Positions 25,830-33,847 of a stretch of 64,000 nucleotides of DNA are shown piece by piece. The position numbers and the translations under genes were made by a program. The notes under the pieces were generated by a model that saw only the letters and a list, made by a program, of their open reading frames with translations, did no database searches and was not told the DNA's origin. The DNA is from Streptomyces melanogenes (GTDB taxonomy: Bacteria > Actinomycetota > Actinomycetes > Streptomycetales > Streptomycetaceae). How positions within the stretch are numbered: position 1 is the first letter of the stretch; each line of letters opens with the position of its first letter. Where the stretch lies: NCBI RefSeq assembly GCF_014649795.1, contig NZ_BMTS01000009.1:183226-247225 (forward strand), read 5' to 3'.

Positions 25830-27461
25830 ATGGACGCTGTGACCCAGGTCCCCGCTCCCGTCAACGAGCCGGTGCACGGCTACGCCCCGGGTTCGCCCGA
25901 GCGTGCGCGCCTCGAAGCCAAGCTCAAGGAGCTGGCCCAGAACCCGATCGAGCTGCCGATGACCATCGGCGGCGAGAAGCGGATGGGCGGCGGCGAGCGC
26001 TTCGACGTCGTGCAGCCGCACAACCACCAGTCCGTCATCGGCACCTACGCCAACGCCACCACCCAGGACGCGCAGGACGCCATCGACGCCGCCCTCGCCG
26101 CCGCCCCGGCGTGGCGCGCGATGGCCTTCGACGACCGCGCCGCGATCATCCTGCGCGCCGCCGAGCTGCTCGCCGGCCCCTGGCGCGAGACGCTGGCCGC
26201 GTCCACGATGCTCGGCCAGTCGAAGACCGCCCAGCAGGCCGAGATCGACACCCCGTGCGAGCTCGTCGACTTCTGGCGCTTCAACGTGCACTACGCCCGC
26301 CAGATCCTGGCCGAGCAGCCCCCGGCGAACTCCCCGGGCGTGTGGAACCGCATGGACCACCGTCCGCTGGAAGGTTTCGTCTACGCGATCACGCCGTTCA
26401 ACTTCACGGCCATCGCGGGCAACCTGCCGACCGCCCCGGCCCTGATGGGCAACGTGGTCGTGTGGAAGCCGTCCCCGACGCAGACCCACGCCGCCGTGCT
26501 GCTGATGCAGCTCCTGGAGGAGGCCGGGCTGCCCAAGGGCGTCATCAACCTGGTCACCGGCGACGGCCTGGCCGTCTCGGAGATCGCGCTGAACCACCGC
26601 GACCTGGCGGGCATCCACTTCACCGGTTCCACCAAGACCTTCCAGCACCTGTGGAAGACGGTCGGCACCAACATCGAGAAGTACCGCACCTACCCGCGTC
26701 TGGTCGGCGAGACCGGCGGCAAGGACTTCGTCGTCGCGCACCCCAGCGCCGACCGCGCGATCCTGAAGACCGCCCTGACCCGTGGCTCCTTCGAATTCCA
26801 GGGCCAGAAGTGCTCCGCCTCCTCGCGTGCGTACGTCCCGGCGTCGATCTGGAACGACGGCTTCAAGGAGGAGTTCGCGGCCGAGGTCGACGGCATCACC
26901 ATGGGTGATGTCACCGACCTGTCGAACTTCATCGGCGCCGTCATCGACGAGCGCTCGTTCGCCAAGAACAAGGCCGCGATCGACCGCGCCAAGGCCGACG
27001 CCTCCTGCACGATCGTGGCCGGCGGCACCTACGACGACTCGGTCGGCTACTTCGTCCGCCCGACCGTCATCGAGTGCTCGGACCCGGAGAACGAGGTCTT
27101 CACGACCGAGTACTTCGGCCCGATCCTGGCGATCCACGTCTACGAGGACGACAAGTACGACGAGATGCTGGCCCAGATGGAGTCGGTCTCGGACTACGCC
27201 CTCACCGGCTCGGTCATCTCCGGCGACCGTGCGGCGGCCGCGTACACGATGGACAAGCTCCGCTACGCGGCGGGCAACTTCTACATCAACGACAAGTCGA
27301 CCGGTGCCGTCGTCGGCCAGCAGCCCTTCGGTGGCGGCCGCGCCTCGGGCACCAACGACAAGGCGGGCGCCCCCCAGAACCTGATGCGCTGGACGCTGAC
27401 CCGCGCCATCAAGGAGACCCTGGTCCCGCCGACCGACTACACGTACCCGCACATGGGCTGA
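25830..27461 (+). CDS. pruA: L-glutamate gamma-semialdehyde (P5C) dehydrogenase
   Basis: A 543-residue aldehyde dehydrogenase converting pyrroline-5-carboxylate/glutamate semialdehyde to glutamate with NAD. Motifs: ITPFNFTAIAGNLPTAPALMGN with the catalytic Asn, the Rossmann segment IHFTGSTKTFQHLW, LVGETGGKDFVV with the general-base Glu, SFEFQGQKCSASSRAYVP with the catalytic Cys, and the C-terminal TGAVVGQQPFGGGRASGTNDKAGAP. It completes the two-step proline-to-glutamate route with the gene just upstream and shares its transcript. Start ATG 25830 has an AAGGAG site. Confidence 0.97.
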   Translation: MDAVTQVPAPVNEPVHGYAPGSPERARLEAKLKELAQNPIELPMTIGGEKRMGGGERFDVVQPHNHQSVIGTYANATTQDAQDAIDAALAAAPAWRAMAFDDRAAIILRAAELLAGPWRETLAASTMLGQSKTAQQAEIDTPCELVDFWRFNVHYARQILAEQPPANSPGVWNRMDHRPLEGFVYAITPFNFTAIAGNLPTAPALMGNVVVWKPSPTQTHAAVLLMQLLEEAGLPKGVINLVTGDGLAVSEIALNHRDLAGIHFTGSTKTFQHLWKTVGTNIEKYRTYPRLVGETGGKDFVVAHPSADRAILKTALTRGSFEFQGQKCSASSRAYVPASIWNDGFKEEFAAEVDGITMGDVTDLSNFIGAVIDERSFAKNKAAIDRAKADASCTIVAGGTYDDSVGYFVRPTVIECSDPENEVFTTEYFGPILAIHVYEDDKYDEMLAQMESVSDYALTGSVISGDRAAAAYTMDKLRYAAGNFYINDKSTGAVVGQQPFGGGRASGTNDKAGAPQNLMRWTLTRAIKETLVPPTDYTYPHMG

Positions 27462-27481
27462 CGTCTGGTCACTTCTGAACC

Positions 27482-27524
27482 CCGCCCCCGTCCTTGGTCC
27501 CCCAACCGAGGACGGGGGCGGTTT
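27482..27524 (+). terminator. Terminator after pruA
   Basis: CCGCCCCCGTCCT (27482-27494) pairs perfectly with AGGACGGGGGCGG (27509-27521), followed by TTT. It lies 20 bases after the pruA stop and before the convergent hydrolase gene, so it may serve both strands. Confidence 0.85.
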
Positions 27525-27543
27525 CCATTTGGGGCCTACGGGC

Positions 27544-28410
27544 TTACAGCCTGCGGGTCAGGAAGTCGTCGATCAGCGAGGCGATCTGGGCCGCGTGGGT
27601 CTCCAGGGCGAAGTGGCCGGTGGGCAGGAGGTGGACCTCCGCCTCGGGCAGGTCGCGCAGGAAGGCGAGCGCCCCGGCCGGGACGAAGATCTCGTCGTGG
27701 GCGCCCCAGGTCGCCAGGAGCGGCACCTGGGAGTCGCGGAAGTACTCCTGGAAGGCTGGGTAGAGCGCGAAGTTGGAGCCGTAGTCGGCCATCAGGTCGA
27801 GCTGGACGGCGTCCTGTCCCTCGCGGGCCATCAGGGCGGCGTCGTAGTGGTACGCGTCCGGGCTGACCAGGGACGGGTCCGGGAGGCCGTGCAGATACTG
27901 CCACTTGATGCCCTCCAGGGAGCTGATCTCCCGCACCGGCGCCTCCGTCTCGGGCGTGCGCTCGGCGATCAGGGCGAGCGGCGCCTCCCACGCCTCGCCC
28001 AGGCCCTCGGTGTACGCGTTGCCGTTCTGCGTGACGATCGCCGTGATGCGCTCGGGGTGCGCGAGGGCGAGCCGCAGCCCGATGGGGGCGCCGTAGTCCT
28101 GGATGTAGAGCGCGAACCGGGTGAGGCCGAGCTGCTCGGTGAACTCCCCGGTGAGGGCGGCCAGGTTGGCGAAGGTGTACGCGTACTCCTTCGCCGACGG
28201 CGCCGAGGAGTAGCCGAAGCCGAGGTGGTCCGGGGCGATCACGTGGTAGCGCGCGGCCAGCTTCGGGATCAGGTCGCGGAACATGTGGGAGCTGCTGGGG
28301 AAGCCGTGCAGGAGCAGCAGGGCGGGGGCGTCGGGCGAGCCCGCCTCCCGGTAGAAGATCTCCTGGCCGCCGACGACCGCCGTCCGGTAGTGGATCCGCT
28401 CCGCGCTCAT
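27544..28410 (-). CDS. Alpha/beta hydrolase, haloalkane dehalogenase/epoxide hydrolase type
   Basis: A 288-residue alpha/beta-hydrolase. The oxyanion motif LLLLHGFPSSSHMF lies near residue 33. The nucleophile elbow reads YIQDYGAPIGLRLAL, with Asp rather than Ser, as in haloalkane dehalogenases and epoxide hydrolases. The acid is in TWGAHDEIFVPAG and the catalytic His in LPTGHFALETH. The substrate is unknown. It lies downstream of a nitroreductase on the same strand, separated by 109 bases containing a 14-base inverted repeat, so it probably has its own regulated promoter. Confidence 0.9.
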   Translation of the reverse strand: MSAERIHYRTAVVGGQEIFYREAGSPDAPALLLLHGFPSSSHMFRDLIPKLAARYHVIAPDHLGFGYSSAPSAKEYAYTFANLAALTGEFTEQLGLTRFALYIQDYGAPIGLRLALAHPERITAIVTQNGNAYTEGLGEAWEAPLALIAERTPETEAPVREISSLEGIKWQYLHGLPDPSLVSPDAYHYDAALMAREGQDAVQLDLMADYGSNFALYPAFQEYFRDSQVPLLATWGAHDEIFVPAGALAFLRDLPEAEVHLLPTGHFALETHAAQIASLIDDFLTRRL

Positions 28411-28412
28411 GT

Positions 28413-28504
28413 CTAACCCCTCAAAGCTTGTTTACCGGTTGTCGTGGTGTGCGAGTAGCCAACCACGGATCGGTGTAACCGGTCAAGTGTCTTTGAGGGG
28501 TTAG
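28413..28504. promoter_or_regulatory. Nested inverted repeats upstream of the hydrolase
   Basis: CTAACCCCTCAAAG (28413-28426) and its exact complement CTTTGAGGGGTTAG (28491-28504) flank a 64-base interval. Inside are a second pair of ACCGGT-containing sequences (TTTACCGGTT and GTAACCGGTCAA) and GTGGT/ACCAC. On the minus strand TTGACC within the inner repeat is a possible -35 box. The arrangement suggests a looping or dual-operator control region; no adjacent regulator gene is obvious. Confidence 0.6.
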
Positions 28505-28519
28505 AAGAATGGGCGGGAG

Positions 28520-29224
28520 TCAGATCTCCACCAGCACCTGCTCCAGCGACTTCCGTACGAGGTCGGGGACTTCGCAGCCCTCGGCCGGATAGCCGACCGG
28601 GATCACCGCGAACGCCTTCTCGTTCACGGGGCGGCCCAGCACCTCGCGCAGGAACCGCATCGGGCTCGGCGTATGGACCAGTGCGGCAAGTCCGCTCTGG
28701 TGCAGGGCGCTCAGGAGCATCCCGACCGCGATCCCGACCGACTCGTCCACGTAGTAGTGCTTGTGCTTGGTGCCGTCCTCGGCCAGCCAGTACCGCTGCT
28801 GGAAGACCACGATCAGGGCCGGGGCGTCGGTCAGATGGCTCTTCACGGCGTCCGTGCCCAGCGGGCGCAGCGCCGCCAGCCACTCCTCGCCGAGCCGGCC
28901 GTCGTAGGAGACGCGCTCCTCGTGCTCGGCCGCCTCCCGTATTCGGCGCCGTATCTCCGGATCGCGCACCAGGACGAAGGTCCAGGGCTGCTGGTGCGCG
29001 CCCGAGGGGGCGGTCGCCGCGCAGGCGACGGCGTCCCGGACGGCCTGCTCGGGGACCGGGTCGGGGGAGAACTGGCGTACCGTACGGCGCTGCCCCATCG
29101 TCTCGCGCAGCGCCGCCGCGCGCGCCAGGGACTCGGCGGCGGGCATCCGGTCGGGGCGGTAGGGGACCGGGCGGTAGGGCTCGCCGTGGGTCGGGGTCCA
29201 CTGCTGCTCTGTCGTCGGTGACAT
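28520..29224 (-). CDS. Nitroreductase-family flavoprotein
   Basis: A 234-residue FMN-dependent nitroreductase-like protein. Signatures: RRTVRQFSPDPVPEQAV (FMN phosphate contact), ATAPSGAHQQPWTFVLVRDPEIRRRIREAAEHEE, a mid-section with YYVDESVGIAVGMLLSALHQSGLAALVHTP, and the ending FAVIPVGYPAEGCEVPDLVRK. Members reduce nitro compounds, quinones or enones; iodotyrosine-deiodinase-like activity is possible given the central HYYVDESVG. The start ATG 29224 lies seven bases after a CAGACT -10 box (minus strand), so the message may be leaderless. It is divergent from the AAC(2')-like gene. Confidence 0.88.
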   Translation of the reverse strand: MSPTTEQQWTPTHGEPYRPVPYRPDRMPAAESLARAAALRETMGQRRTVRQFSPDPVPEQAVRDAVACAATAPSGAHQQPWTFVLVRDPEIRRRIREAAEHEERVSYDGRLGEEWLAALRPLGTDAVKSHLTDAPALIVVFQQRYWLAEDGTKHKHYYVDESVGIAVGMLLSALHQSGLAALVHTPSPMRFLREVLGRPVNEKAFAVIPVGYPAEGCEVPDLVRKSLEQVLVEI

Positions 29225-29290
29225 GGAAGCGAGTCTGGAGCAGCCGTGCCCGGCGCGGAAGGACGCGAAGCGGCCTGCCACAGTGGGCGC

Positions 29291-29833
29291 ATGACTGAGT
29301 CTCAGCACACCGCGCACACCTCGCAGCTCGGCCCGGACGGCCTGCCGAGAATCCGCGAACTGCTCGACACCGCCTTCGGCGGGGACTTCAGCGACGAGGA
29401 CTGGGACCACGGGCTCGGCGGGGTCCACTCGTTCCTGGACGACGAGAAGGGGCTCGCCGCGCACGGCAGCGTGATCATGCGCCGGGTGCTGCACGGCGGC
29501 CGGTCCTACCGCGTCGGCTACGTCGAGGCCGTCGCCGTGCGCGAGGACCGGCGCCGCCAGGGGCTCGGCGGGCGGGTGATGGCCGCCCTGGAGCACGTGA
29601 TCGACGAGGCGTACGAGTTCGGCGCGCTCTCCGCATCCGACGAGGGCGCCGAGCTCTACCGGGCGCGCGGCTGGCAGGTCTGGCCCGGGCGGATCGAGGT
29701 GCTGAGCCCGGCCGGGGTGGTGCGCCTCGCCGAGGAGGAGGGCACCACCTACGTCCGCCCGGCCGCGGGCGGGCGGCTGCCCGACCCGGCGCGGCCGCTG
29801 GTCTTCGACTGGCGCGACGGCGACGTGCTGTGA
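29291..29833 (+). CDS. Aminoglycoside 2'-N-acetyltransferase-like protein (AAC(2')-I family)
   Basis: A 180-residue GNAT protein almost the same length as mycobacterial AAC(2')-Ic (181). Motifs match that family from memory throughout: LLDTAFGGDFSDEDWDHGLGG near residues 25-45, GYVEAVAVREDRRRQGLGGRV with the acetyl-CoA loop, YEFGALSASDEGAELYRARGWQVWPG, SPAGVVRLAEEEGTTYV and the ending DWRDGDVL. AAC(2') enzymes acetylate the 2'-amine of aminoglycosides such as gentamicin or tobramycin; the physiological substrate is uncertain. Start ATG 29291 is six bases after CACAGT, so a leaderless mRNA is likely. It is divergent from the nitroreductase. Confidence 0.85.
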   Translation: MTESQHTAHTSQLGPDGLPRIRELLDTAFGGDFSDEDWDHGLGGVHSFLDDEKGLAAHGSVIMRRVLHGGRSYRVGYVEAVAVREDRRRQGLGGRVMAALEHVIDEAYEFGALSASDEGAELYRARGWQVWPGRIEVLSPAGVVRLAEEEGTTYVRPAAGGRLPDPARPLVFDWRDGDVL

Positions 29834-29846
29834 CGGCGGTTCGGGG

Positions 29847-30695
29847 CTACAGGACGCCCGCGTCCCGGGCCGTCCACACCGACGGGTACAGCGGGCGGAA
29901 GCCCAGCTCGTCGCGGATCCGCAGGGTCGACACGATCGTGTAGAACGGGTCCGGGTCGGTGCGCCGCGCCAGCTCCGGCGGCACCTCCACGCCGTTGAGC
30001 TGGTGCAGCTCGACCGCCGTCACCGGGCAGTCGTCCGCGATGTTGTACTTGCGGCCCGCCACCCCCGGCGCGTACAGCAGCCGCGTCAGGCCCTGCGCCA
30101 CGTCCGCGTGGTGCACCATCGGCAGCCGCTGGGCCGCGGCCCACTGGCCCGCCCAGTGCACCGAGTAGGCCAGGTGCGGGTCGCCCTCGCCGTAGACGAA
30201 GGCGAGCGCGCCCACGCGCACGTCCAGACCGTGCTCGCGGTGCAGGGCGAACAGGCCCTCCTCGGCGGCCGCCTTGGACTCCGCGTACGTCCCCCACAGC
30301 GGGCCGCCGGGCAGCGGCGCGTCGTCCTCGGTCAGCGGACGCCCGCGCCCCAGGCCGTACGCCAGGTTCGACGACACCTGCACGAACCGGCTCACCCCGG
30401 CCTCCAGCGCCGCCCGGCCGAGCGAAATCGCCGCGTCGTGGTTGACCGCGCGGTTCTCCTCGTCCGGCACGTTCCGGTACGCCACCGCGAGGTTCACCAC
30501 CGCGTCCACCCCGGCCAGCGCCTTCGCCACGGACTCCTCGTTCCGCACGTCGCCGACCGCCACCTCATGGGCGCCGAGGGCGGCACCGCGTGCCTCGTCG
30601 CGCACCAGGACCCGCACCACGTCGGCCCGCTGGACCAGCCTCGGCACGAACCGCCGGCCGACCTCGCCCGTCGCCCCCGTCACCAGAATCCGCAT
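29847..30695 (-). CDS. NAD-dependent epimerase/dehydratase (extended SDR)
   Basis: A 282-residue extended short-chain dehydrogenase. The nucleotide loop is TGATGEVGRRF at residues 6-16, the dinucleotide contacts are VAVGDVRN and VNLAVAYRN, and the active site shows VSSNLAYG followed by the catalytic YAESK. The C-terminal domain has VYGEGDPHLAYSVHWAGQW. Substrates are nucleotide sugars or similar; unknown here. It is divergent from an XRE regulator across a 123-base region holding a perfect palindrome at 30764-30788, the usual arrangement in which the regulator controls the enzyme. ATG 30695 is supported by GGAG-type purines upstream. Confidence 0.9.
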   Translation of the reverse strand: MRILVTGATGEVGRRFVPRLVQRADVVRVLVRDEARGAALGAHEVAVGDVRNEESVAKALAGVDAVVNLAVAYRNVPDEENRAVNHDAAISLGRAALEAGVSRFVQVSSNLAYGLGRGRPLTEDDAPLPGGPLWGTYAESKAAAEEGLFALHREHGLDVRVGALAFVYGEGDPHLAYSVHWAGQWAAAQRLPMVHHADVAQGLTRLLYAPGVAGRKYNIADDCPVTAVELHQLNGVEVPPELARRTDPDPFYTIVSTLRIRDELGFRPLYPSVWTARDAGVL

Positions 30696-30763
30696 TGCCC
30701 GCTCCTCTCGGTTGCCTGGCCCCAGCGTGGCGCGAGGCGGCCGGCGGCGGGAGGGACGTCCTC

Positions 30764-30788
30764 ATCCAGGGAGCGGGACTCCCTGGAT
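30764..30788. promoter_or_regulatory. Perfect 10-base palindrome, XRE regulator operator
   Basis: ATCCAGGGAG (30764-30773) and CTCCCTGGAT (30779-30788) are exact complements around CGGGA. The site lies midway between the divergent SDR and XRE genes and is the likely binding site of the XRE protein. Confidence 0.7.
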
Positions 30789-30818
30789 ACGGACCGTGGT
30801 CACCGGCATGCTGAGGGA

Positions 30819-31652
30819 GTGGACAGAGAAGAACTCGCGGACTTCCTGCGGCACTGCCGGGCCCGTCTCGAACCGTCGGACGTCGGCCTCGCGGCCGGGC
30901 CCCGGCGGCGGACGGCCGGGCTGCGCAGGGAAGAGGTCGCCCAGCTCACCGGGATGTCGGCGGACTACTACACCCGGCTGGAGCAGGCCCGCGGCTCGCG
31001 CCCGTCCCGGCAGATGCTGACCGCGCTGGCGCGGGCGCTCAGGCTCAGCCGGGACGGGCGCGACCACCTCTTCCACCTCGCCGGGGAGGAGCCCCCGCGC
31101 GAGCGGCACGGCTCGGTCCACGTGCGCCCCGGTCTGATGCTCATCCTCGACCGGCTGCACGACGCGCCCGCGCAGGTGATGAGCGACTGGGGCGAGGTGC
31201 TCGCCCAGAACGCGATGGCGGCCGCCCTGGTCGGTGAGTCCGCGCCCGGCCGGAACATTATCCGCGGCTACTTCACCGAGCCCGCGCTGCGCGCCCTCTT
31301 CCCGCCCGAGGACCAGGCCGAGCACGCCCGCAGCCACGTCGCCCAGCTGCGGGCGGTGCTCGCGGCCCGCCCGGACGACCCGGAACCGGCGGCCCTTGTG
31401 GCCGAACTGCGCGCGGTCAGCGAGGAGTTCTCGACGCTCTGGGACGAGCACGAGGTGGAGACGCGGCACGCCAAGGTGAAGCGGTTCGTCCACCCCGTGG
31501 TCGGTCTCCTGGAGCTGGACTGCGAGGTGCTGCTGAGCTCCGGCGAGGGGCAGTTCCTGGTGGTGCACTCGGCCCGCCCCGGCACGGAGGCCCACCAGCG
31601 GCTCGAACTGCTGCGGGTGGTGGGCCTCCAGGATCTGACGGTCAGCCGCTGA
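30819..31652 (+). CDS. XRE-family regulator with MmyB-like ligand domain
   Basis: A 277-residue regulator. The N-terminal helix-turn-helix is RRRTAGLRREEVAQLTGMSADYYTRLEQARG (about residues 27-57). A C-terminal MmyB-type domain follows, including PAQVMSDWGEVLAQNAMAAALVG, NIIRGYFTEPALRALFP, FSTLWDEHEVETRHAKVKRFVHPVVGLLELDCE and a tail with LRVVGLQDL. Such proteins are common in actinomycetes and sit divergent to a short-chain dehydrogenase or oxidoreductase they control. GTG 30819 is chosen because the HTH begins soon after; GAGGG lies just upstream. Its 3' end overlaps the convergent phospholipase gene by 11 bases. Confidence 0.9.
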   Translation: MDREELADFLRHCRARLEPSDVGLAAGPRRRTAGLRREEVAQLTGMSADYYTRLEQARGSRPSRQMLTALARALRLSRDGRDHLFHLAGEEPPRERHGSVHVRPGLMLILDRLHDAPAQVMSDWGEVLAQNAMAAALVGESAPGRNIIRGYFTEPALRALFPPEDQAEHARSHVAQLRAVLAARPDDPEPAALVAELRAVSEEFSTLWDEHEVETRHAKVKRFVHPVVGLLELDCEVLLSSGEGQFLVVHSARPGTEAHQRLELLRVVGLQDLTVSR

Positions 31653-33690
31653 CCGAGGCCGCGCCGGTCTCGATGTGGCCGGTGTAGCGCCGCGACCACG
31701 TCGGGTCGACGTCCGCCGTGACCGTGTAGTCGTACCACCCGTTGTGGTACGCCACCGCGTTGAAGAAGTCCTCGGTCGAGCCGCCCGCCGGGACCTGGTA
31801 CGTCCAGGGGCCGTCGGTGCGGTAGTTGTTCGCCTTGACGGTGAAGGTGACCGCGGCCGACGAGGTGTTGGTCAGCTTGAACCAGATCGCCATCTTGCCG
31901 GTGCCGCTCTCCACCCCGTACCGGGCCGCCACCTCGATCGCCTTGCCCGCCTTGGTGGCGTCCCCGGTGAACCGGCGCTGGAAGCGGTTGGGCCCGACCA
32001 TGGTGAAGTCGTACGCGCCGCCGCCGAACCCGGTGCCGATGTGGAAGTAGTCGGTGGCCGTGCCGCCCGCGTCGACCGTGTACTGCCAGGGCGTGGTGTC
32101 GCGGTACGCGTTGGGGTGGATCGAGAGGTGCGCGGCGGCGGAGGCGGGGGCGCCCTGGTTGGCCATGGTGAACCAGGCCAGGATCTTCCCTGCGGCACCG
32201 AACTCGAAGTGGTCGAGGTTGCCGTTCGGCTGGTACGGCAGCGCGCGGGCCGGGCGGGTGCCGGGCTCCTGCGCGGGCAGCGCGTTGTTCTGCGGCGCGG
32301 GGTTGGGCAGCGGGGCGCAGTTCACCCCGAGCGCCTTGGTGGCGGGCAGCCCCGAGGGCACTCCGTACACCGGGTTCGCGAAGTCGAAGACGCCGGTCAG
32401 GTCGCCGGTGACCTTGCGGCGCCAGGCGCTGATGTTGGGGCAGGCGGCCGGGGTGCCGAGCGCGGCCGTCCAGGTCTCCAGGAAGCGCAGCACCGACGTG
32501 TGGTCGAAGACCTCGGAGGAGACCCAGCCGCCGCGCGTCCACGGCGACATGACCAGCATCGGCACCCGGAAGCCGAGCCCGATCGGGACGCCGCCGAGGA
32601 ACTCGCCCGCCGCGCCCGCCGGGGGAGAGGGCGGCGGCACGTGGTCGAAGAAGCCGTCGTTCTCGTCGTAGTTGAGGAACAGGACGGTCGAGTCGAACAC
32701 CTCGGGGTTCGCGGCGAGGGCCCGGTAGACCAGGTCCACGAAGTGCGCGCCGTCGCCGGGCGGGGCGTACGGGTGCTCGGAGAACGCCTGGTTGGCCACC
32801 ACCCAGGAGACCTGGGGGAGGGTGCCCGCGAGCGCGTCCGCCTTGATCGCGGCGGCGATGTCGTCGGGCGTGGAGCCGGTCGCGGCCGGGACCGAGGACA
32901 TGCCCCGGTCGTGCAGCGGGTTCCCGGCCGGGGCGTCGGTGAACTTCTTGAAGTACGCCAGGCCGTTGTCGCCGTAGTTGTCATTGGCCTTCTGGTAGAC
33001 CTTCCAGCTGACCCCGGCCCGCTGGAGGGCCTCCGCGTACGCCTCCCAGGTCAGTCCGGACTCCTCGCCGCCGTCCTTGCTGGCGGCGTCGACCTTGCCG
33101 CTCCACAGGAAGGTGCGGTTGGGGCCGGTGGCGCTGAGCGCCGAGCTGAAGTAGGCGTCGCAGATGGTGTAGTTGTCGGCGAGCGCGTAGTGGAACGGGA
33201 TGTCGTCGCGGTCGAGGTAGCCGAGCGAGCGGACGTTGCCGACGCCGGCGACCCAGTTGTCCAGGCGCCCCTTGTTCCACGCCGAGTGCTGCGAGGTCCA
33301 GCTGTGCGGCAGGTCGCCGGTGCACTGGGCGAGCGTCTTGCCGTCGGCGCCGCCGGAGGCCGGGGTGGAGCTGAGCTTCCACGGGTACTGGCGGCTCAGA
33401 CCGTTGGGCTGGTTGAAGACGGGCTGGCCGCCGGAGAGCAGGATCCCGCTGCGGTCGCCGAAGCCGCGCACGCCCCTGAGGCGGCCGAAGTAGTGGTCGA
33501 AGCTGCGGTTCTCCTGCATCAGGATCACCACGTGCTTGACGTCCCCGACCGTGCCGGTGGCCGAGGCGGCCGCGGCGCTCCCGGCCGTGACCGCGGCCCC
33601 GTCGGCCGCCTCGGCCGTGCCGGGCAGCACGGCCCCGGCCGCCACACCCGCGCCGAGCGCCACGAATCCCCTACGACTGATCGGCGTCAT
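31642..33690 (-). CDS. Phosphocholine-specific phospholipase C (Tat-exported)
   Basis: A 682-residue secreted phospholipase C that cleaves phosphatidylcholine to diacylglycerol and phosphocholine. The Tat signal has SRRGFVALG at residues 5-13 and ends near AEA. The catalytic phosphoesterase domain opens VKHVVILMQENRSFDHYFG, and later has NYDENDGFFDHVPPPSPP and VPMLVMSPWTRGGWV. Two C-terminal DUF756-like repeats follow (about residues 480-580 and 590-680). A predicted PHO box lies upstream, so it is probably induced by phosphate starvation. It is convergent with the XRE gene. Confidence 0.95.
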   Translation of the reverse strand: MTPISRRGFVALGAGVAAGAVLPGTAEAADGAAVTAGSAAAASATGTVGDVKHVVILMQENRSFDHYFGRLRGVRGFGDRSGILLSGGQPVFNQPNGLSRQYPWKLSSTPASGGADGKTLAQCTGDLPHSWTSQHSAWNKGRLDNWVAGVGNVRSLGYLDRDDIPFHYALADNYTICDAYFSSALSATGPNRTFLWSGKVDAASKDGGEESGLTWEAYAEALQRAGVSWKVYQKANDNYGDNGLAYFKKFTDAPAGNPLHDRGMSSVPAATGSTPDDIAAAIKADALAGTLPQVSWVVANQAFSEHPYAPPGDGAHFVDLVYRALAANPEVFDSTVLFLNYDENDGFFDHVPPPSPPAGAAGEFLGGVPIGLGFRVPMLVMSPWTRGGWVSSEVFDHTSVLRFLETWTAALGTPAACPNISAWRRKVTGDLTGVFDFANPVYGVPSGLPATKALGVNCAPLPNPAPQNNALPAQEPGTRPARALPYQPNGNLDHFEFGAAGKILAWFTMANQGAPASAAAHLSIHPNAYRDTTPWQYTVDAGGTATDYFHIGTGFGGGAYDFTMVGPNRFQRRFTGDATKAGKAIEVAARYGVESGTGKMAIWFKLTNTSSAAVTFTVKANNYRTDGPWTYQVPAGGSTEDFFNAVAYHNGWYDYTVTADVDPTWSRRYTGHIETGAASVSG

Positions 33691-33787
33691 CCGCCCGCCC
33701 CTTCACTCCCCGGTGCCCCTGCGGCACATCGAGCGCAAGGGTGCGGGTGACCAATGGTCTGGAGCTAGACCTCTCCAGGGAGGGAAT

Positions 33788-33805
33788 CGTGAACACTCGG
33801 TCAAC
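33788..33805 (-). promoter_or_regulatory. PHO box upstream of phospholipase C
   Basis: On the minus strand GTTGACC (33805-33799) is followed 11 bases later by GTTCACG (33794-33788), two direct-repeat units of the Streptomyces PhoP consensus GTTCACCnnnn. A weaker third unit may follow. It sits about 100 bases upstream of the phospholipase start, and the gene's product releases phosphorylated choline, which fits PhoP control. Confidence 0.65.
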
Positions 33806-33847
33806 GGGCGGGTTTTGGCTGTTCACAAGCGTGTGCGTAGGTCGCGC

